DNA of 64,000 bases from Candidatus Scalindua sp. (GCA_021776915.1 JAIQZU010000074.1:1-64000); one strand, 5' to 3'. Counted from the first letter of the stretch, positions 34,879 through 44,356 are shown. Translations and numbers: made by a program. The notes: generated from the letters alone by a model not told the origin.

Positions 34879-34906
34879 GTAGGGGCGTATTGCAATACGC
34901 TCCTAC
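34879..34906. repeat. 28-base palindrome GTAGGGGCGTATTG/CAATACGCTCCTAC
   Basis: A near-perfect palindrome with one G-T wobble between the two DUF1538 genes. It resembles GTAGGGGCG-type intergenic repeats seen at 17251 and 46506 and could fold in the transcript between the subunits. Confidence 0.75.
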
Positions 34907-34945
34907 ATTGTTTGTGTCAATATTAAAATTCCTGGACATAAAAAA

Positions 34946-35749
34946 ATGGATTTAATTTATCACTCAATAAATGTGCTGTTTGGCACATTCAAGGATGTGC
35001 TCCCGATTATCGGGGTGATCATGTTCTTCCAACTGGTAGTTATCAGAACAAAGATTGACAATCCCGGCAGGCTGGCATATGGGTTTTTCCTGGTAGTTAT
35101 CGGTTTAGCCATATTTATGATCGGATTGGAAGAGGGTCTTTTCCCTCTCGGAGAAGCAATGTCCAGACAACTGACAGACCCTGATTTTCTGGCAAAAGGT
35201 AACATCCCTCTACTTGAAGAGATTAAAAAGACCGGTACTGTTTATCCTTCACTTTATTTCTGGACATATATATTTGGATTCTCTATCGGTTTTTCTACTA
35301 CTATTGCGGAGCCTGCATTATTAGCGGTAGCCCTTAAGGCAGAAGAAGTCTCAACAGGGGCTATTTCATCCTGGGGGCTCCGTATTGCAGTAGCTCTTGG
35401 GGTAGCTATTGGTATTTCTCTCGGTTGCCACAGGATTGTTACCGGAACTCCCATTCACTGGTATATTATTGCAGGATACATAGTTGTCATTTGCCAGACA
35501 TACTTTGCACCTAAGATGATTATTCCTCTGGCTTATGATTCGGGAGGAGTTACTACATCCACCGTTACTGTTCCACTGGTTGCCGCACTTGGAATAGGGC
35601 TGGCATCTAATGTCCCGGGACGTTCTGTTATCGTAGACGCCTTTGGGCTTATAGCCTTTGCCTCTCTGTTCCCGATTATTACGGTACTAGGTTATGCAAC
35701 AATAGCGGAATGGATTACAAATAGAGGCAGGAGGAGAAGAAGTGTCTAA
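34946..35749 (+). CDS. DUF1538 membrane protein 2
   Basis: A 267-residue paralogue of the preceding protein, with the same motifs ([36 protein letters not shown]) and a shorter basic tail (RGRRRRSV). An extra loop near residues 75-100 separates the third and fourth spans. The two proteins probably form a heteromeric transporter. The PII-like gene follows after a repeat-rich gap of 230 bases. Confidence 0.85.
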   Translation: MDLIYHSINVLFGTFKDVLPIIGVIMFFQLVVIRTKIDNPGRLAYGFFLVVIGLAIFMIGLEEGLFPLGEAMSRQLTDPDFLAKGNIPLLEEIKKTGTVYPSLYFWTYIFGFSIGFSTTIAEPALLAVALKAEEVSTGAISSWGLRIAVALGVAIGISLGCHRIVTGTPIHWYIIAGYIVVICQTYFAPKMIIPLAYDSGGVTTSTVTVPLVAALGIGLASNVPGRSVIVDAFGLIAFASLFPIITVLGYATIAEWITNRGRRRRSV

Positions 35750-35830
35750 AGTGAACTAAAGTGTAAAGTGACTAAAGTTATGGAACAAATGCAGTTTGAA
35801 CCGTTATTTTCTTTCCAACTTTAGTCACTT
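35748..35830. repeat. Family 3 repeat, inverted pair
   Basis: AAGTGACTAAAGTT (35766-35779) and AACTTTAGTCACTT (35817-35830) are perfect inverted copies with a 37-base loop, preceded by a further AAAGTGAACTAAAGT. It lies between DUF1538 gene 2 and the PII-like gene. Confidence 0.75.
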
Positions 35831-35831
35831 T

Positions 35832-35901
35832 CCTTGCCTACCGGCAGGCAGGAGTTCACTTCGCACTTCCTGCCCGAACTGCTTGGCAGGCGGGTAGGCA
35901 C
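35832..35901. repeat. GC-rich TGCCTACCGGCAGGCA palindromes
   Basis: Two palindromic units, the outer ends GCCTACC (35836) and GGTAGGC (to 35899) pairing across the block. They adjoin the family 3 repeat. Composition is markedly more GC-rich than the surroundings. Confidence 0.6.
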
Positions 35902-35979
35902 ATAAACCTGGTTGCGGCTTTGCCGCATTATGGAATTATCAATTGTTTATCTCATTAATTTTTTTTGGAGGAAAAGTTT

Positions 35980-36324
35980 ATGCGTTTTAAAGTAATAATA
36001 GCAATGGTGGAGCAGGAACATCAGGAGGAGGTCATCTCTTCGGCGAAAGATGCCGGCGCCACAGGCGTCACAATCCTTAATGCCAGGGGAGAAGGCATAC
36101 ACGAGCAAAAAAGCTTTTTTGGTTTACAAATGGAACAACAACGGGAAGTTCTTCTGTTCATAGTAGAAGATTTCCATGCCAATTCTATCATGGACGCTAT
36201 TTACAAGGCAGGTAATTTTGAAAAAGGGCGCGGCATGGCTTTCTCCTGGATTGTTGACAGGGTCATCGGCACAGAAAGCCAGATGGAGGCCCTCGAAAAA
36301 GCAGCTCAGGAAAAATATATTTAA
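35980..36324 (+). CDS. PII-like signalling protein
   Basis: A 114-residue ferredoxin-like fold protein of the GlnB/PII superfamily: MRFKVIIAMVEQEH start, AKDAGATGVTILNARG, and EVLLFIVEDFHANSIMDAIYKAG. The uridylylation tyrosine of classic PII is not seen. GGAGG eight bases upstream fixes the ATG at 35980; an earlier TTG would translate the ribosome site. Its place beside the DUF1538 pair suggests it gates or senses for the transporter. Confidence 0.8.
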   Translation: MRFKVIIAMVEQEHQEEVISSAKDAGATGVTILNARGEGIHEQKSFFGLQMEQQREVLLFIVEDFHANSIMDAIYKAGNFEKGRGMAFSWIVDRVIGTESQMEALEKAAQEKYI

Positions 36325-36350
36325 CACACTGGAAATAAAGGAGAAGAGAA

Positions 36351-36737
36351 ATGTCACAACGAGTCAAGGACGTTATGTATGCATATGTCGCAAACATTCA
36401 CGGTATTACCAAGGTATCCGATGCCTTGAATATCATGAAGGAGGAGAATATCCAGACTATACTTGTCAGGCCACGGAACGATGAGGATGTATTTGGTTTG
36501 ATTACACTTCGGGACATAGCTCGAAAGGTTATAGCAGCAGGGAAACGATTGGATGAAGTCCATGCTTATGAGATTATGACTAAACCACTATTGACGGTTG
36601 ACGTAAACATGCCTATTATTTACGCTGCACGTTTTCTTACAAACTTCAATGTATCCTGGGCGCCGGTTATGGAAGACGGTGAATTAGTAGGAATGGTTTC
36701 CTTGATGGGTATTGTTCTGAAAGGTAAGGATATATGA
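36351..36737 (+). CDS. Stand-alone CBS-pair protein
   Basis: A 128-residue protein of two CBS domains (about 7-65 and 70-125; VFGLITLRDIARKV and LVGMVSLMGIVLKG). Such pairs bind adenine nucleotides. AAGGAG precedes the ATG, and 26 bases separate it from the PII-like gene. It is the likely energy sensor of the DUF1538 module. Confidence 0.88.
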   Translation: MSQRVKDVMYAYVANIHGITKVSDALNIMKEENIQTILVRPRNDEDVFGLITLRDIARKVIAAGKRLDEVHAYEIMTKPLLTVDVNMPIIYAARFLTNFNVSWAPVMEDGELVGMVSLMGIVLKGKDI

Positions 36738-36754
36738 CGCCTATACAAGGAGCA

Positions 36755-36797
36755 AGTCGCCTGAGGACGACCCTGTGAGCAACTTACAGATTCGACT
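36755..36797. repeat. Palindromic repeat, family 2, short form
   Basis: Shares AGTCGCCTGAGGACGACCC and AGATTCGACT with the copy at 31006 but lacks its 40-base centre. It follows the CBS gene by 18 bases. Confidence 0.75.
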
Positions 36798-36861
36798 CAG
36801 TTGGGAGGCCAGGTGTAGGATTCCCGGCTGGTTCAGGTCCAATCTTCATGATTGAACCAGT

Positions 36862-36996
36862 TAGGACGTAAGGGCGTACCCGCCTGCCCGCCCGGCAATG
36901 CCGTTCGGACGGGTACCTATTCGGGCAGGTTGCCATCCCCGGACAAACTGCGTCGAGGACATTACGCCTCCTACTTTGTGGCTACTTTGAAATTCT
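36862..36996. repeat. Composite repeat with nested modules
   Basis: Starts GGACGTAAGGGCGTAC, contains CCGCCCGGCAATGCCG-type palindromes, and then TCCCCGGACAAACTGCGTCGAGGACA, which is the reverse complement of the inner module of family 1. It ends TACGCCTCCTAC and TACTTTGAAATTC, a tail shared with 46540-46575. Confidence 0.65.
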
Positions 36997-37161
36997 ATAT
37001 AATTAAATTACTAATCATCACACAGCGATCGCCAAGAAAACTGAATTTAAAAAACAAAAGATAATAGTTTTTACCATTTGTGTTCTCTGTGGCTTCGTGT
37101 GGGAATAAAACCCAACTACAACTCTTCCAATTAACGATTGCCAATCGTCAATCTACAATCA

Positions 37162-39534
37162 TTAACCAACCCTCCTCTTCTGAGAAAAATGGTATATTAA
37201 AAATAACAGGCTCATAAAATTCAGCCATGCTATTATTACACATGACCCCGTTATTCCAAATATGGGGACAAAAAGTACGCCCGTAAGTATAGCGCCAATA
37301 AAAGCTCCTGCATGGTCTGCGCTGTCAATAGTCCCGGCGGTTACTCCCATCTCTTTTTTCCGTAGAAAATACAGCTTACTTGATATCGGAAATTCTATGC
37401 CTGTAAGTACACCGGTTGTTGCTACAAGAACCATAAACATATATTCGGAATCAAAGAACAGAAAAGAGAGATGATTCAGTACTAATGGGATTATTAAGGC
37501 ATAGACAACAATAAAAGCTTCCAAAACCATGAGTATCTTTATCCAATATTTTTCATTCCTCTCACTGACCTTTTCAGGCAACCCTTCTTCTCCGGCAGTT
37601 GTTCTCTGCAATATCAACCTGTTACTAAGACCGCCTCCCAGGGCCAGACCGAACATAAACACTGCAATGATCAGCCCTATCTTTTCATACACATATCCAT
37701 ATATATTCTGAAATGTATATATCAGAATAATCTCAAGCGCCATCCCTGCAAAACCGGTTGTTGCAACAACCGCTATACTATTGAATCTTTGCTGAGCATC
37801 CAGGCTACGCCTGAAAACAATAACGTACACTATCCTGCAGACAAGGAATACGAAGACAGGGATTAGAAATATTTTCAGATGACTTCTTTCAAGCCATTTA
37901 AGGACACTTCCCAACTGACTGCCGGAAAGCTTGTCCCATAACATGAGATTAAAGAAATAAGTAACAGGTCTTGTGTCCGTATTCACCCTGAGGCCCTTTC
38001 TACCCCTAACCTCATCCCCAATAAATTTAACCCTTCCCTGCGGCAAAAGAGTCGGGAATACATGCTCAGAAAAATATTCAGATTGAACACCACGTTCAAC
38101 ATAACGCTTAGTCAATGCCTGTATATCAAATGTGGCAGTATCAAACGAATTGCTTGCAAAAAAATAATTTGTCTGTCCCGGAGAAACAATTACGTGTGGA
38201 AATACACTATGCATGGTTTGATAAATCGAACCTACATAATTGCCCACTTCTTCTCCGAGATAATTTACTGCTGACGATACCCCTGTCGCAAAAACACCCT
38301 CCTTATCAAGGATATCATTCGCCTCCTGAAAAAACTCTAACGTATAAAACCTGTTAAGAAACGCCGTAGACGGGTCAGGAATATTTACAAATATTAAATC
38401 ATATTTGGCCGCCTTCCCCGCCCTCTTAACAAAATATCTTCCATCAACATTAAATATTTTTACCCTCTTATCCGACAATGCTTCTATTTCGTCCGGTGGC
38501 AGATACTTCCTCATTGATTCTATCAGAACATGATCCAGTTCAATGTAGTCCAGCTCATCAACCTGGTGCTTCAGCATCTCCCTGATTAGACCGCCCATCC
38601 CTCCCCCTATCAGCAATACCCGCTTTGGAGCCGGATGTTGCGTCATTACCAGATGAGCTATTTGAGAATTTTCATAATCATCAGGGAAAGCAAAGTTATA
38701 CTGGCCATTTCCAAATACACTGTATTGATCGTCCCTGACACCAATTACAATATTCTCATACCTTGAGTCTATTGATTCTAAAAGTCTTATATCAGGATTG
38801 GAGGATTTCCATCTTGCGTTTATAAAATAATTGTCAATCCTGTTTACTACACCTGAAACCAGTAAAACAAAAGCAACAGAAAAAAGTAACAGGCATGCAA
38901 AAAGCTTTCTTTTACTGAAAAAACTCTTTTCAAAGAATAAAAGCATTAAGAAGAGATTTAAAAACAGAAAACAATCAAGGATCAGCGTTATCGCAAACGG
39001 TTGAAACCTGGAAACCAGGACAAACGTAAATAATAAGCCACCTGTAAGGCTGCCAATGGACTCAAGCACATACATAAAACCAATGTCCACGGCAGAATCC
39101 CGCGTAAACCCCCGAACCACTTTACATGCAAGGGGAAATATTAAGCCAATAGTAAAACTGAATGGTGTGATAATAAGTATAGATGAAAAGAGCAATGATA
39201 ATATTGGGATGTACTGACCTGCAGGCACGTTGAGGATGTACCTTAATACCCTGATTAAGATTAATTCCAGAGGCAGGATTACACACATTAATACCAGTAC
39301 GAACGTAAATGCAGAAGCATGTTCTCTTAACCTGTCTACAATCCTTCCCCCTGTCGCCGCACCGAATGCAACACCAGAAAGCCAGGTACCGAGAATTATT
39401 CCAAGACAAAGTTCGTTACCGAAAAAGACCACCATAAATTCCCGGATTATCAATACCTGCGCAATCGTTGCGTAACATCCGATGAATACCATCGAAGACA
39501 ATACAAACAACCAAGTCCTGTTTTCACGAATCAT
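37162..39534 (-). CDS. Fused multi-span transporter-like / spermidine synthase-like protein
   Basis: A 790-residue protein. Residues 10-215 have six membrane spans, residues 245-480 form a spermidine-synthase-like methyltransferase fold (LLIGGGMGGLIREML, ELDHVLIESM and DLIFVNIPDPSTAFLNRFY), and residues 555-785 add about seven more spans. Such fusions are widespread but of unproven function; spermidine synthesis is not assured. A family 3 repeat lies upstream of its start. Confidence 0.85.
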   Translation of the reverse strand: MIRENRTWLFVLSSMVFIGCYATIAQVLIIREFMVVFFGNELCLGIILGTWLSGVAFGAATGGRIVDRLREHASAFTFVLVLMCVILPLELILIRVLRYILNVPAGQYIPILSLLFSSILIITPFSFTIGLIFPLACKVVRGFTRDSAVDIGFMYVLESIGSLTGGLLFTFVLVSRFQPFAITLILDCFLFLNLFLMLLFFEKSFFSKRKLFACLLLFSVAFVLLVSGVVNRIDNYFINARWKSSNPDIRLLESIDSRYENIVIGVRDDQYSVFGNGQYNFAFPDDYENSQIAHLVMTQHPAPKRVLLIGGGMGGLIREMLKHQVDELDYIELDHVLIESMRKYLPPDEIEALSDKRVKIFNVDGRYFVKRAGKAAKYDLIFVNIPDPSTAFLNRFYTLEFFQEANDILDKEGVFATGVSSAVNYLGEEVGNYVGSIYQTMHSVFPHVIVSPGQTNYFFASNSFDTATFDIQALTKRYVERGVQSEYFSEHVFPTLLPQGRVKFIGDEVRGRKGLRVNTDTRPVTYFFNLMLWDKLSGSQLGSVLKWLERSHLKIFLIPVFVFLVCRIVYVIVFRRSLDAQQRFNSIAVVATTGFAGMALEIILIYTFQNIYGYVYEKIGLIIAVFMFGLALGGGLSNRLILQRTTAGEEGLPEKVSERNEKYWIKILMVLEAFIVVYALIIPLVLNHLSFLFFDSEYMFMVLVATTGVLTGIEFPISSKLYFLRKKEMGVTAGTIDSADHAGAFIGAILTGVLFVPIFGITGSCVIIAWLNFMSLLFLIYHFSQKRRVG

Positions 39535-39907
39535 GCGTTTCTCCGTACTGCACTAATAACAAAGTGCCTAAAATGCCTAAAGTTTGAAGTGAGCTAAAGT
39601 TGTGGTAAAAAACAAATCTTTTATTTTTTAACTTTAGTCACTTCAAACTTGATTGCGTCTTTTCAGTAAAAGATTACGTAACTATTAAATTCTATTTTAT
39701 AAACAAGGGAGTCTATTTGGTATTACAAAAATATTTTTTCAGCCAGGCTTACTGTGCAAGTCCTTGTGAAGACGACATTTATTAACTGAACAGGTTTTTC
39801 ACTCTATAAAAAACTGGACAGTAGATTAAAAACTATTAATCTTTTCAGTCTTTGAACCGATAATAACTTAGGATTCTTTATACTTATAATAATAAAGACC
39901 ATAAATC
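39535..39907. other. Divergent promoter region with family 3 repeat
   Basis: 373 bases between the spermidine-synthase-like gene and the NtrC-type regulator. Apart from the inverted repeat at 39580-39650, the sequence is unique and AT-rich; no sigma-54 promoter pattern is seen. Confidence 0.6.
39580..39650. repeat. Family 3 repeat, long inverted pair
   Basis: Arms 39580-39601 and 39630-39650 (AAGTTTGAAGTG and CTAAAGTT units) pair over 21 bases with one unpaired base and a 28-base AT-rich loop. Confidence 0.8.
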
Positions 39908-41416
39908 ATGATACAAGAAAATATCACTACGCCTGCACTAAAAACCAAAGGATATATCCTCGTAATTGATGATGAAGATACTATCCGTTCCATGCTTGCA
40001 AGCTACCTGGAGAACTTTGGATACCAGGTCAACATGGCCAGGGATGGGAACGAGGCCAAGGCCCTGATAGATCAAAACATATATGACATAGCGCTCCTGG
40101 ATATCTGTCTGCCTGACTATAATGGCATTGATCTTTTAAAGGAGTTAAAGGAGATACATCCCACATTAGAAGTGGTAGTTTGTACCGGGCACTCAGAAGA
40201 CTACGATTTTTTTGGGGCAGTTAAGGCAGGTGCAACAGATTGGATAACAAAACCATGCAATCTTCAAGAATTACATGCAAAAATCGAACGTATCAGAAGA
40301 GAGCAAGGCCAGATTCGGGAACTGTCAAAGAAAAATCACGAGTTGGAGAGAGTCAAGAAGGAAACGGAACACGTCCTTACAGGCATGAAGGATATGCTAC
40401 AGAAACAGGATAGGTTTACCGTAAAGAAACGTACAACAAAACGGAGTGATTTCCCTGAAATCATCGGCAATTCAAAAAATATTGAGGATGTCCTGAATCT
40501 TGTGCGCCTGGTGTCGAAAACAAATTCCTCTGTTCTCGTTACCGGAGAGAGTGGAACCGGAAAAGAACTCATAGCAAACCCAATTCATACCATGAGCGAC
40601 AGGAGCAAACACCCATTTATACCTGTAAACTGCGGTGCCCTTACAGAAACGCTTCTTGAAAGTGAACTCTTCGGCCATGAACGAGGAGCCTTCACCGGCG
40701 CCTCAGCGCAGAGGCACGGATTGATAGAAGAAGCCGAGGGCGGCACGCTCTTTCTGGATGAAATAGGTGAAACGTCACCACAATTTCAGGTAAAACTACT
40801 CCGCGTCCTGCAGGAAGGAGAATTCAAGCGGGTAGGGTCATCAAAATGCAAACATGCAGATATTCGAGTAATTGCCGCCACCAATGTTTCCCTGGAAGAA
40901 AGTGTACGTAAAGGGGAATTTCGAGAAGACCTCTACTATCGTCTCAATCAGTTCCGCATTACGCTTCCTCCCCTTAGAGACCGGATAGAAGATCTTCTCC
41001 TGCTCAGTCAATATTTTCTTGAGAGGGCGTGTATGGAATTTTCCAGGCAATTAGTGGGTTTCTCTTCTGATGTAATAGAAAAGTTTTTACGCTACTCCTG
41101 GCCCGGCAACGTTAGAGAATTGGAAAACATGGTAACACAGGCCGTCATCCTGGCTAACCCGCCAATGATTGAACTCAATGACGTACCATCTCTCATCCAG
41201 AAACTGCATAAGAACCCTCGCAAGACACGACTTTCTGATATACCATTCGCCGAGGCAAAGAAGAAATTTGAAAGAAAGTATTTCCAGACTATCCTCGACA
41301 GGGCAAATGGAAATATTTCTGCTGCCTCAAGGCTTTCCAGGATTGACAGGAAACAATTCCGTGAAAAGGCACGAAAACTCGGAATACAAAGCATGTCATA
41401 CAACCAACAAGCCTGA
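39908..41416 (+). CDS. NtrC-family sigma-54-dependent response regulator
   Basis: A 502-residue regulator. The receiver domain (15-130) has VIDDED and phosphorylatable Asp65. A coiled linker (135-170) precedes the AAA+ domain with Walker A GESGTGKE, the sigma-54 contact loop GAFTGA, and Walker [13 protein letters not shown] Fis-type helix-turn-helix is at the end ([19 protein letters not shown]). No histidine kinase is adjacent. It ends before a strong hairpin and faces the c-di-GMP cluster, which it may control. Confidence 0.94.
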   Translation: MIQENITTPALKTKGYILVIDDEDTIRSMLASYLENFGYQVNMARDGNEAKALIDQNIYDIALLDICLPDYNGIDLLKELKEIHPTLEVVVCTGHSEDYDFFGAVKAGATDWITKPCNLQELHAKIERIRREQGQIRELSKKNHELERVKKETEHVLTGMKDMLQKQDRFTVKKRTTKRSDFPEIIGNSKNIEDVLNLVRLVSKTNSSVLVTGESGTGKELIANPIHTMSDRSKHPFIPVNCGALTETLLESELFGHERGAFTGASAQRHGLIEEAEGGTLFLDEIGETSPQFQVKLLRVLQEGEFKRVGSSKCKHADIRVIAATNVSLEESVRKGEFREDLYYRLNQFRITLPPLRDRIEDLLLLSQYFLERACMEFSRQLVGFSSDVIEKFLRYSWPGNVRELENMVTQAVILANPPMIELNDVPSLIQKLHKNPRKTRLSDIPFAEAKKKFERKYFQTILDRANGNISAASRLSRIDRKQFREKARKLGIQSMSYNQQA

Positions 41417-41470
41417 AACACGGTTTTCAAGAGAACGTCTTTTACTGTGTTGAATAACATTTAAATAGTA

Positions 41471-41500
41471 ATGCCTCTCCCTACATTCAGGGAGAGGCAT
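41471..41500 (+). terminator. Strong hairpin after the NtrC-type gene
   Basis: ATGCCTCTCCCT pairs perfectly with AGGGAGAGGCAT over 12 bases with a six-base loop, 55 bases after the stop. No T-run follows, so termination strength is uncertain. Confidence 0.6.
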
Positions 41501-41579
41501 ATATACTCCTGTCTGCAGACTCTCATGACTGCAAACCATAAAAGGCGGAGGGGGGAGCCCCACCTTGAAATTAATAACG

Positions 41580-41711
41580 CTAATTGCCTTCGATCTTACT
41601 CACTCTCATCATCTCATCTGCTCCAGGCTTGCCGTAATGAGCCTGATTTTTGGGTGGATGGCTGTGTTTGTGTCTTGTACCATCTACATGCGTATGATAG
41701 TATGAATGCAT
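41580..41711 (-). CDS. Small histidine-rich protein
   Basis: A 43-residue frame with seven histidines, including HTH and HKHSH patterns (MHSYYHTHVDGTRHKHSH...), starting at an ATG with AGGAG seven bases upstream. The frame stays open upstream to 41830, inside the end of the HD-GYP gene, with sensible-looking residues (KDCETGKATTL), so a longer product or a gene fragment is possible. Metal binding is a guess from composition. Confidence 0.4.
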   Translation of the reverse strand: MHSYYHTHVDGTRHKHSHPPKNQAHYGKPGADEMMRVSKIEGN

Positions 41712-41812
41712 TGGAATATCTCCTGTGGTTGTAGATGTTGTACCGCCGCTCTTCAATGTAGTTGCTTTACCTGTTTCACAATCCTTTACAACTACAATCC
41801 CTGAAGTGAGGT

Positions 41813-42829
41813 TTACATCTGTCTGGTAACAGACGGAACGCTATATAATGTGTTTTCTGGTCCAGGTTTCTTACGTAAATCCTTCGGTCCTAGGAAGCAA
41901 ATAAACTCCCTCAGCAGTTCCGGATCAAAGCAATTTGACATTTCATTCTTCATTTCTGCCAGTACAGGAAAAGGTTTCTTTGCAAAGGCATAAGGCCTGT
42001 CAGACGTCATTGCATCATATACATCAATTATTCTGGATATATGCGCTAATAAATGGATATCACTACCTCCAATTCCATAAGGGTATCCTGTACCATCATT
42101 GTTTTCATGATGTTGTATAATTATTTCCAAAGACTGGATGTCAATGCTGCTTATGTGATCTAAAAAATCAAGCCCTGCTTTAGGGTGCTTTTTCATTTCA
42201 TTAAACTCATCCACTGTAAGTCTACCGCGTTTGTTGATGACTGTTGACGGGACTGTTATCTTGCCTATATCATGCAGTAACAGACCTGTTCCAAGGCAAT
42301 TTAACTCTTGTGGTTTTAGAGAAAGAAAACTGCCAAATAGTAACCCAATTACTGAGGTGTTAATGGAATGGGTACATATCCGATAATCGTGGGTGATAAC
42401 CTCAAACAAACTCGAAAATGTATTATCGTCTTCAAGGATGTGGTGGACGGTGTTGCCTACCCACGCAGAGATCCGTTCGGTATGTTGGCCTGACTTTGGA
42501 TTAATCAGGAGTTCCTCCATTATATTCTCTGCAACATGATAAAGTACTTTTGATTTTTCCTTAGAACTTTTAGTATCATCCTCAATTACATGCTTGAGGT
42601 TATTTTCCTGATATTTCAGGTATTTGTCGGTGTCTTTTGTAGAAATATAAAGCTTCTGTTCATTCCTGCTTATTAACTCTTCTCTTCTTTCAGGGCTGAA
42701 TAGTTCATCTCCGCAGGAAAATAATATATAACTAGAGTGTCCGTTTGAACCGCTTTTTAAAAACAGATCAAACTCTATCTTTGTGTTCTCTATTAATGCA
42801 TTCTTTGTTATGGCTCTATATTCACTCAT
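41813..42829 (-). CDS. HD-GYP domain phosphodiesterase
   Basis: A 338-residue protein. The C-terminal half is an HD-GYP domain with LLLHDIGKI, KKHPKAG and HHENNDGTGYPYG, the set that binds metals and the GYP loop that contacts c-di-GMP. The N-terminal 140 residues resemble the DUF3391-like sensor part of such proteins. It should hydrolyse c-di-GMP to pGpG or GMP. ATG at 42829 is chosen over GTG one codon earlier; neither has a clear ribosome site. Confidence 0.9.
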   Translation of the reverse strand: MSEYRAITKNALIENTKIEFDLFLKSGSNGHSSYILFSCGDELFSPERREELISRNEQKLYISTKDTDKYLKYQENNLKHVIEDDTKSSKEKSKVLYHVAENIMEELLINPKSGQHTERISAWVGNTVHHILEDDNTFSSLFEVITHDYRICTHSINTSVIGLLFGSFLSLKPQELNCLGTGLLLHDIGKITVPSTVINKRGRLTVDEFNEMKKHPKAGLDFLDHISSIDIQSLEIIIQHHENNDGTGYPYGIGGSDIHLLAHISRIIDVYDAMTSDRPYAFAKKPFPVLAEMKNEMSNCFDPELLREFICFLGPKDLRKKPGPENTLYSVPSVTRQM

Positions 42830-42922
42830 CACTGAAGCTGTTAATTGTATTGTTATAAAGTAAATTAAAATGTTATTGTGCTTATTTCAGGATTCAACTA
42901 AGGAATTGAAACCTGTATGGTA

Positions 42923-43282
42923 TTACAGCAATCCCTGAAATTGGTCCATCTGAATATCGAGTTTATCCTTGAATTCCAGGGCTACTCCCAATCTGTTACC
43001 GTGACCGGTTACATCCTTTATGTCATTCCTGACAACAGAGCCATTTCCCTTAAGCTTGATATCTCTTGGTTCAAAACCCGGTGTGGTTGCAGATGCGTTT
43101 ATCTGAATAGGAATTGTTGTCCCCGGAGAAAATGCCTCCATATCATTTGTTATCACTTCGAAATAAACTCCGGTCGCACTAATGTTTATTGTCTCACCTT
43201 TCTGACCGGGTAACACTATCTGTAATGCCATATCTAATCGTTCACTTGCCCTATCTTCAGAATCACCTTCACTGGTTGTCAT
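42923..43282 (-). CDS. PilZ-domain protein
   Basis: A 119-residue c-di-GMP receptor-type domain. An arginine-rich start (ASERLDMAL) and the ISATGVYFE motif (D/NxSxxG) mark PilZ; the RxxxR half is weak. ATG at 43282 follows GGGGAG at good spacing, so the longer frame to 43297 is not used. It lies between the HD-GYP and MshEN-like genes. Confidence 0.8.
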   Translation of the reverse strand: MTTSEGDSEDRASERLDMALQIVLPGQKGETINISATGVYFEVITNDMEAFSPGTTIPIQINASATTPGFEPRDIKLKGNGSVVRNDIKDVTGHGNRLGVALEFKDKLDIQMDQFQGLL

Positions 43283-43353
43283 ACAATCTCTCCCCATCTA
43301 TTATGTTACAATAAGCCTCCTGCTAACAGCCCGGGAGTGCCGCTTACACTGAC

Positions 43354-43827
43354 TTACCTCAAACTATGGAATTCTTTTAATGCTTCTTCCATATCTTCCC
43401 TCGTAACAGCCCCAAACAAGACTAATACCTCTCCAATTCGTATATGTTTTCGCTCCTGCATATCAAGAAGAGTATCAACCTCATCCTTGCTTAAGAATCC
43501 CAACTCAATTGCCATTTCTCCAAAAAGCCCTTTCCCTATGAATCTCTGGTAATCCAGAACAGCACACAATTGACTGTTATCCAGAAACTTCTCCTGTACT
43601 GCTAATACGCCAAGGACAACATGTTTTTGCTCCTGGAAGTTGAGTGCCAGTTCCAGTTCGCATTCATCTATCTTTCCTTCATAAAGCAAATATTCTCCAA
43701 ATCCTATCCCGGCTTCTTTATCGCCATTATCTTCACAAATTGCTACCTTTCTTGTAAGTACATTGAATGTATCAATTCCGCCTCTTAATTCGTAATCTTG
43801 TTTTGTTTCACATAATGCAGTAGTCAT
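43354..43827 (-). CDS. Protein with two MshEN/GspE-N-like repeats
   Basis: A 157-residue protein. Two repeats have the pattern F/I-G-E-x-L-x-x-x-G-x-(5)-E-L-A-L-x-x-Q (FGEYLLYEGKIDECELELAL near 45 and IGEVLVLFGAVTREDMEEAL near 130), the type II secretion ATPase N-domain signature that in MshE binds c-di-GMP. No ATPase is attached. With PilZ and HD-GYP neighbours, a c-di-GMP effector role is plausible. AAGGGG precedes the ATG at 43827. Confidence 0.6.
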   Translation of the reverse strand: MTTALCETKQDYELRGGIDTFNVLTRKVAICEDNGDKEAGIGFGEYLLYEGKIDECELELALNFQEQKHVVLGVLAVQEKFLDNSQLCAVLDYQRFIGKGLFGEMAIELGFLSKDEVDTLLDMQERKHIRIGEVLVLFGAVTREDMEEALKEFHSLR

Positions 43828-43896
43828 AATCAAACCCCTTTTAACTGTTTAATTGTTCCGCCTGGAATTTATATTAAAAAAATTTAACTGTTTTTC

Positions 43897-44205
43897 TCAG
43901 CAGTAAGCGTTAGCAGGCAAAACCTCATCTCCGGCAGCCCCTTCTACAAGCTTTTGCGCAACTGCCTTAAATCGCATGGACCTCGATTTATATAGTGAAG
44001 CTAACCTTTTCAATACTTCAGCCCTGGTAACTAGTACATCCTTATGCGATTCTTCCAGGTTTTCAACCAGGTTGCACGATTGCGTAATAGCCTCGGCAAC
44101 TACCATCAAATCGTTACTGCATGCTGCAATCGTATCCACTGCTTCTGTAAGTACAGGCACAGATAATCCATCTTCATTGTTTGTAATCTTATTCTTAAAA
44201 AACAT
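43897..44205 (-). CDS. Hypothetical helical protein
   Basis: A 102-residue, mostly helical protein with no recognised family (VLTEAVDTIAACSNDLMVVAE, then RAEVLKRLASLYKSRSMRF). AGGAGAT precedes the ATG. It is within the c-di-GMP-flavoured cluster, 64 bases before the MshEN-like gene on the same strand. Confidence 0.6.
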   Translation of the reverse strand: MFFKNKITNNEDGLSVPVLTEAVDTIAACSNDLMVVAEAITQSCNLVENLEESHKDVLVTRAEVLKRLASLYKSRSMRFKAVAQKLVEGAAGDEVLPANAYC

Positions 44206-44299
44206 GATTTATCTCCTAATTTAGAAAACAGTCGTGTGGTACACACCCTGAATATAATAATCTTTAGTTAAATACTGCTTTAATCAGTCGTAATAACTC

Positions 44300-44337
44300 G
44301 AGACATCCACTGGCCTGTTCAGACCAGTGGATATCTC
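44300..44337 (-). terminator. Intercistronic hairpin
   Basis: GAGA-ATCCACTGG pairs with CCAGTGGAT-TCTC over 13 bases with one mismatch. It lies between the low-complexity gene and the helical-protein gene, both leftward, and may end or process the transcript. Confidence 0.6.
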
Positions 44338-44356
44338 CATCCCAGGGGATATGGGT

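Larger units (their letters stand above)
36738..37161. other. Repeat-rich gene-free region
   Basis: 424 bases with no credible gene. It holds the short family 2 repeat (36755), a CTGGTTCA/TGAACCAG hairpin (36828-36860), and a GC-rich composite (36862-36996). The last 160 bases are unique AT-rich sequence. Confidence 0.7.

Noticed and set aside
36852-37064. A 70-codon rightward frame
   Set aside because: It crosses the composite palindromic block and has no support as a gene.
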